The notes under the pieces are model-generated. The model saw only the letters and a list, made by a program, of their open reading frames with translations. It ran no database searches and was not told where the DNA came from. A program made the translations under genes and the position numbers. A stretch of 64,000 nt of DNA from Fonsecaea monophora (lineage: Eukaryota; Ascomycota; Eurotiomycetes; Chaetothyriales; Herpotrichiellaceae), in contig NW_019173959.1 in the NCBI RefSeq assembly GCF_001642475.1, positions 124,001 to 188,000 on the forward strand. The letters are read 5' to 3'. Of this stretch, positions 59,476-64,000 are shown piece by piece (position 1 is the first letter of the stretch; the number at the start of each line of letters is the position of its first letter).

Positions 59476-60218
59476 TTACCCTCGTGGTGCGACTCGTGCC
59501 GGTTCTGGTTGAGTTGGCCCTGCCGCCGCGTTGGTAGTAGCTGGGGGAGGTCCGCTCGGAGGGTCGTACCGTTGATCGGGATTGATTTTGTTCGGTCCAG
59601 TTTCTTGCGGAGGAGTGTATGCAGGGACGTACTCTGGTTCGTGGTACGCAGGTGGAGGTGGCCCGTATATTCCACCCATCTGATATGCCTGTCCCGACCC
59701 GGGAGCATACGAGTAGTACACCTGTTCCTGCTGTGCTCGGTAGAATGCGAACTGATTCGCATACTCCGGATGTTGTTGTAGAAAGGCAACCTTTTGACGG
59801 CGTGAGACGAGCCACTTTATACGATACACGTTAGCGCGTTGTCTAGGGTTTGGGATGTATCTGCCGAGTGTCTGCAGGGCGAGGTAGCCATGGCCTGTAA
59901 CGTACCCGATGATAAGCCAAGGGTGGTAACCCCTTCTGCATTCTCCGCCTGGCATGCATGTGTCCTGCTAGGAAGTAGAGGGAGAAAGCGAGGACGATGG
60001 CTGCGACTGCAGCCCATTTGATGGCTTCGGCCGTCTGATTGCAGAGTAAAGTCAGCTTTGGAATAGGATATTTCAATCTTTGAAGGGGAGGATTCCGAGA
60101 GAGCAAGATGGCTTTTTCGACAAGGTCAGCTTACAGAAGAGTACCACCAATACCCGTCATCGGCGTCGTCGCTGGTGCTGCTGTCACTGATTTGTCGAGC
60201 AAGTATCGATGCCCCCAT
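59476..60218 (-). CDS. RCR-like single-pass membrane protein with PPxY motif (183 aa)
   Basis: Three exons (60218-60135, 60034-59906, 59814-59476) join in phase 0 to 183 residues. A short N-terminus (MGASILARQISDSSTS) precedes one transmembrane helix (WAAVAAIVLAFSLYFLAG) and a basic stop-transfer stretch (HMHARRRMQKG). The C-terminal half is Pro/Tyr-rich with a PPAY (PPxY) motif that should bind WW domains of Rsp5-type ubiquitin ligases. This plan matches the fungal RCR family (Congo red resistance, chitin-synthesis regulation), whose yeast members help sort plasma-membrane proteins through the endosome. The first exon encodes the luminal end and was chosen because it supplies an in-phase ATG ahead of the helix. 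Identity is by architecture rather than strong sequence match. Confidence 0.76.
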
Positions 60219-61294
60219 TGTGCTGGCCCTGTTGATCAATTGAATGTGCTTTTTCTGATCGTTGCTCCTGCCACCGCTACCCTGTCTGCTCTGGTTCCTT
60301 TTTAACCACAACTCTCAGACCATGTACCCGGCAGTCTAGTAGTCACTACGTCGTGTGAGAAGCAGAAGAAGTTTGTGGAGTCGATAAAGTGCGCGAGACA
60401 GTCGAGAAGGAGGGGATGCTTGAGGGGGCTCTCGAAGGAAGGAGCCGGACTCAAAGCAGGCAGATCGAAGAGGTTCTGTTGATGTGAGGTTTTGAATGAG
60501 TTGGATGAGTGTCACGGTGAAAGTGTCACTGGGGGCAGACTGCAACCTGGAATCAAAACAATTCGGGAAGGACAGGACTGAAGATAGAGTAGCTTCTCGA
60601 GAAGAAGAATAGTTTGAAAAGAAAGTAGAGTGAAGTTCAAGTGAGATTGAGATTGGGCATTCGGTGCCTTGGTGTCGAAACGCTACAACACATCATGGCA
60701 TTTTCAAGTTCCCCGAAACTGGATTTCCCTGAAGCATCCGGGTTCCACGATCATAAACGGGAGGCGCGGCCAGTCAACAAGTCCACTTATCGATAGGCAG
60801 GAGCGGATCGACTGGCGATGAGTCGCGCGTTTGAAGTCACGATCCTCATCAGGGGACAAACCCGCTGTACGGTGCCTTGTTGCCCGTGCAAGTGAAACAA
60901 GCACTTGAATCGACCTGGATCTCCAAACGCTCCACAGATGCAACTATCAATGGAACCTTAGCAGCCAATCGATGCCCGTGATGGATCCGCTCTCTCCTTT
61001 TCCCCTTACACTACAGCCTCATGCAGATGCAGCTTACGAGGATGTATTTCACCCCTTCGCCACTACCACCACCACCCGCGTAGTATCCGCCAATTCATTC
61101 AAGGGAACAAGGCATCTCTGCTGCAACAAGATTTATTGTGGTGAGGATTCACCTGCACTCCAGGCTTGGGGTGGAAACTCCTTCGCTATGCTGAAAATGC
61201 CCCTCTCGATGCGCAGGGCTAAATGAAACTATTCAATAAGATACAGACAAGGCTCATTTTCATTCCGTGCCCAAAAGAACGAATTTTCAAGGCT
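60219..61294. other. Intergenic region between RCR-like gene and HRD1
   Basis: Promoter of the RCR-like gene and 3' region of HRD1, both on the minus strand. I see no gene. Confidence 0.5.
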
Positions 61295-63949
61295 TCAATC
61301 CAGGTCCAGATCTTCCTCCGCATCTTCCACCGTTGCGTGCCTGTCCTTGGGCTGCGACGCATTTGGAGATGGTCCGTCTGCTGCCCCATCCTCAACTGCC
61401 TGGTCATGGCTACCGTTGACTCGTGGCTCAGAGAGACCAGCACTACTGTCGTCTTCGTTCTGAGCATGGGTTGTCGTTTCGGGTGTTGATGAGCCCCAAG
61501 AAGGTAAAGAATGTGCGGTCGGAAGCTGAGCGGCAGGGTGATCGGCTTGTGGCACTTCCTGATTCGCGTTCGCTACCGCTGCTGGACTTTGTCCAAATGT
61601 ATTAAACGGAGCCCGGGGCATAGCGCTATTCAGACCAGTAACCGTTGGGTTCGAATTGGTTGGGGGGTGCGGTCGAGCAGCCCGGACCCTCATATTCATC
61701 AAAGCTCTCCGAGCCCGGGCCTGGATGTCTTCGGGAGTTTGAAGAGTTCCTCGACGTGCTGCTTGCCGGGCTTGCCGGGCCTCCATGTTCGCTATATGCT
61801 CAGCTGCGGAAATGGCTCCCGGCTCTCGATCTGGAGCCACGGGCACCGTGAACGGCAGTTCAACTGTCTGAGGAATGCCTGTTTGACCACTGCTTGGTGT
61901 ACCAGTAGGGGGCCACCTCTGTGGCTGTGCAAGGTAGTGGGGATGGGCAAGTCGACCGGGGAAAGGTGGCGCTCCAAATGCTGGTGGAAACAGAGGAGCC
62001 ATATCTCCAAGAGGATCTAAATTCTGGCCGTGATGCTGGTGGTCTGGTTGCAAGGGCCGTAAAGGCATCATAGTCCAGCCTTCTGGTAGCGTCAAACCAG
62101 GAGGAAGTCTGTCGCTACCTGCTTGCAAGATATTTTGCTGCTGATCTGCAACCAGTGTCGACACGTCTGGAACTGGAGGTAGAGCAGGCCTTGCGGTCTG
62201 TGGTGCGTTTTGACCAGTTGTGTCTGTCTGCGCCTGTCTCTCCCCGGGCCTCAGGCTTCTTAGCCTTTCGAGTTCAGCCTGCATTGACCGCAATACGCTC
62301 AGCTCAGTCGACGAGCGAGCCAACTCATCGGCATCTTGTCGAATTCGTGCCGCTAAAGCATCAAGCTGCTGTGGAGTTGTCAGGTTCTGATCTGCTCGGC
62401 GACGTCTTCTCCCAGACCACCCCAGGCCTACTCCAACTTGTCGTGGTGCATGGGGATCAGGGTTGCCGACTTGTCCCTCCGGTGCAGGGCCAGCCCCATC
62501 TCCAAGCTGTTGTTGAAGTTCTTCGAACATATTATTGCCGCGGGCAGCTCCGACACCAATCCTCAATGGGCCAAACTGGTATATTCGCGGACCTGGTCTC
62601 GGGCCTGGTGGGTGCTGTCCACCATTTACCTGTCCGGCTTCAGCTTGTCCGCCAGCCTCATTTGTACCGCGTGGCCCACCTGTCCGGACGACATTTGCTC
62701 TGCATGTCGGACATATCTGCTGTCTCTCGAGCCAACTTCTCAGACAAGAAAAGTGCAGAACATGTCCACAAGGGAGCTTCTTGGGTCGCATCCTCTCCGC
62801 CACGGGGTTCGGTCGGGGCTGTGGCTGGCCTGGCTGCGCGACGCCTGGTTCATAAGGGCGCATCTCCTCTCTGCAGATTATGCAGACATCCTCACGTCCA
62901 ATATCCTCTGCCGTGGCATCCGGATAGCGGGCATTCATATCCCTCGTCGCCGTTCGGTACTTCATGAAGTCCGAAATTCGTTTCAAAAATGATCGCATCG
63001 TCAAGAACACATCCCGTAAGATGTGGATGGGTAATCCGTAGAATACAAGAAGGATGAAGAAGAATGCCAGGTAAATGACAAGTTTGAAGAAATCCGTGGC
63101 GAGGTTGAGGTAGAACATGTAGCGACCTTTTTCTTCCCAGCCCTCGACTTCAACCTCATTCTCGTCGACTGGTTGATTGAAGGCCTCTTGGGATACCTGG
63201 TCCAGGGTCCGCTGAGTTGGCGTTGGTGAGGCTGCCGTCGCGTCCAAAGTTCCAGAGGCAGGCGTGCTGGCAGCTTGTACGCCTTGAGTCTCCTGAAATT
63301 CTGTAACCGCAGCTTGCATTCTTTCCCTCTTGATCTCTTCGATCCGATGCTTCTTCTGCTCACGAACGATACCAATCTCGATCAGATCAATTGCGTATCT
63401 CATTGCGGTACTGATGCTGGTGATCGACAGCACGGCGAATTCGAAGCCGAACATGACCATCATGTCCGGCCGAGCCATTCTCATGACTTGTTTGACAACG
63501 TATTCCAGCATGGTCAGGTCGAAAGCAACACTCAGCCCCAGGCTCAGTGCCAGACGCGTGTGGAACAATCTCGGGTTTCGCGGCGGTTGCTGCTCCAGCA
63601 CCTCTACCCGGCCTTCACCAATCCAGCCCCAGACCTTTCCCGTGAGCAGAGAGAAGAACATGGCGAGGAAGGTGAGTCCGATCTCTCCGCGGAAAACCGT
63701 CATGGCCAAACATGTCTCGGTAACGGCAAACCACGCCTTTTCGTACAATTGTTCGATCTCGATTGGTCGGAGGTTTCCATAGAGGAGCTTCTGAAGTCCC
63801 AGCAGAAAGGTGCAGGCGATGACAAATAGGAGGTTTGTCAGGATCATCAGGTTAGCAGAGGACTGCGAGAGGTAAACGGCGGCCGAGTAGAAGTTGGGAC
63901 GCTGCGCCAGGGCTTTCAGGATGACGCCCGCAGCCAGGGCGGTCGACGC
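61295..63949 (-). CDS. hrd1: ER-associated degradation E3 ubiquitin ligase Hrd1 (5' partial)
   Basis: A long minus-strand exon encodes 884 residues. An acceptor (CTTACAG) at 63950-63951 shows that the first exon lies beyond the window end. The N-terminal part has several transmembrane helices typical of Hrd1 (ILTNLLFVIACTFLLG, GLTFLAMFFSLLTGKVWGW, LALSLGLSVAFDLTMLEYVV). Then comes a RING-H2 finger: DVCIICREEM, LPCGHVLHFSCLRSWLERQ, CPTC. The long C-terminus is Pro/Gln/Arg-rich and low-complexity. Hrd1 is the channel and ligase of ERAD at the ER membrane, acting with Hrd3, Der1, Usa1 and Cdc48. The C-terminus (DAEEDLDLD) is acidic. The 5' end of the gene is missing here, so total length cannot be given. 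Confidence 0.95.
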   Translation of the reverse strand, partial: ASTALAAGVILKALAQRPNFYSAAVYLSQSSANLMILTNLLFVIACTFLLGLQKLLYGNLRPIEIEQLYEKAWFAVTETCLAMTVFRGEIGLTFLAMFFSLLTGKVWGWIGEGRVEVLEQQPPRNPRLFHTRLALSLGLSVAFDLTMLEYVVKQVMRMARPDMMVMFGFEFAVLSITSISTAMRYAIDLIEIGIVREQKKHRIEEIKRERMQAAVTEFQETQGVQAASTPASGTLDATAASPTPTQRTLDQVSQEAFNQPVDENEVEVEGWEEKGRYMFYLNLATDFFKLVIYLAFFFILLVFYGLPIHILRDVFLTMRSFLKRISDFMKYRTATRDMNARYPDATAEDIGREDVCIICREEMRPYEPGVAQPGQPQPRPNPVAERMRPKKLPCGHVLHFSCLRSWLERQQICPTCRANVVRTGGPRGTNEAGGQAEAGQVNGGQHPPGPRPGPRIYQFGPLRIGVGAARGNNMFEELQQQLGDGAGPAPEGQVGNPDPHAPRQVGVGLGWSGRRRRRADQNLTTPQQLDALAARIRQDADELARSSTELSVLRSMQAELERLRSLRPGERQAQTDTTGQNAPQTARPALPPVPDVSTLVADQQQNILQAGSDRLPPGLTLPEGWTMMPLRPLQPDHQHHGQNLDPLGDMAPLFPPAFGAPPFPGRLAHPHYLAQPQRWPPTGTPSSGQTGIPQTVELPFTVPVAPDREPGAISAAEHIANMEARQARQAARRGTLQTPEDIQARARRALMNMRVRAARPHPPTNSNPTVTGLNSAMPRAPFNTFGQSPAAVANANQEVPQADHPAAQLPTAHSLPSWGSSTPETTTHAQNEDDSSAGLSEPRVNGSHDQAVEDGAADGPSPNASQPKDRHATVEDAEEDLDLD

Positions 63950-64000
63950 CTGTAAGAGAAAGGAGAGTCAGTGACTGCTGCCGCGCAAGACGGAAATGGA

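Noticed and set aside
1..64000. CRISPR array, prophage, bacterial operon or biosynthetic gene cluster
   Set aside because: No regularly spaced repeats, no integrase or capsid genes, and no polyketide or peptide synthase backbone gene is present; the window is fungal housekeeping and accessory DNA.

Overview
The window is nuclear DNA of a filamentous ascomycete (Pezizomycotina). Most genes carry short introns of about 50-150 bp with GT..AG ends. Fungal-specific families are present (DUF2406, Myb-like and C2H2 regulators, a STAND/NLR protein with a fungal N-terminal domain, an RCR-like membrane protein), and there are no bacterial operons. The gene repertoire and style fit Eurotiomycetes, perhaps Chaetothyriales, but that placement is inference. 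Nineteen protein-coding loci are supported, 16 with exon structures that I checked for reading phase by hand.

Layout. 1-3.7 kb: no gene, then the leader of a DUF2406 gene (3.7-5.0). 5.4-10.8: VMA21 (minus) and a FUN30/SMARCAD1-type remodeller (plus) share a divergent promoter with two ACGCGT boxes. 11.9-13.9: a rapidly evolving fungal regulator without a recognisable zinc cluster. 14.7-16.5: a five-exon MFS sugar transporter whose promoter has two TGACT palindromes. 17.7-19.3: a Myb-like regulator. 19.3-29.3: an accessory stretch with a near-perfect hairpin, a NACHT-type NLR/STAND gene and decayed coding relics. 29.3-30.4: Ap4A phosphorylase.

30.4-36.8 is a 6.3 kb gene-free stretch leading into a large C2H2 regulator (36.8-39.3). 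CSN1 of the COP9 signalosome follows (40.1-41.7), then a 3.9 kb repeat-rich island (41.7-45.7). 45.7-47.5: an amidohydrolase. 48.0-51.3: an SMP-C2 lipid-transfer-like gene and an HSDL2-like short-chain dehydrogenase lie head to tail on the minus strand and could be spliced together in frame. 52.0-53.0: an orphan gene. 53.3-53.9: a GFA/CENP-V protein. 54.5-57.8: alanyl-tRNA synthetase with an in-frame upstream start and a mitochondrial-type presequence. 58.2-59.1: a conserved fungal protein of unknown role. 59.5-60.2: an RCR-like PPxY membrane protein. 61.3-64: the ER ubiquitin ligase HRD1, whose first exon lies beyond the window.

Most genes are housekeeping (chromatin, V-ATPase assembly, translation, ERAD, COP9). 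They do not form an obvious pathway cluster. The candidates for something new are the NLR neighbourhood with its relics and hairpin (22-29 kb), the possible SDR-SMP-C2 fusion (48-51.3 kb), and the dual-start alanyl-tRNA synthetase.
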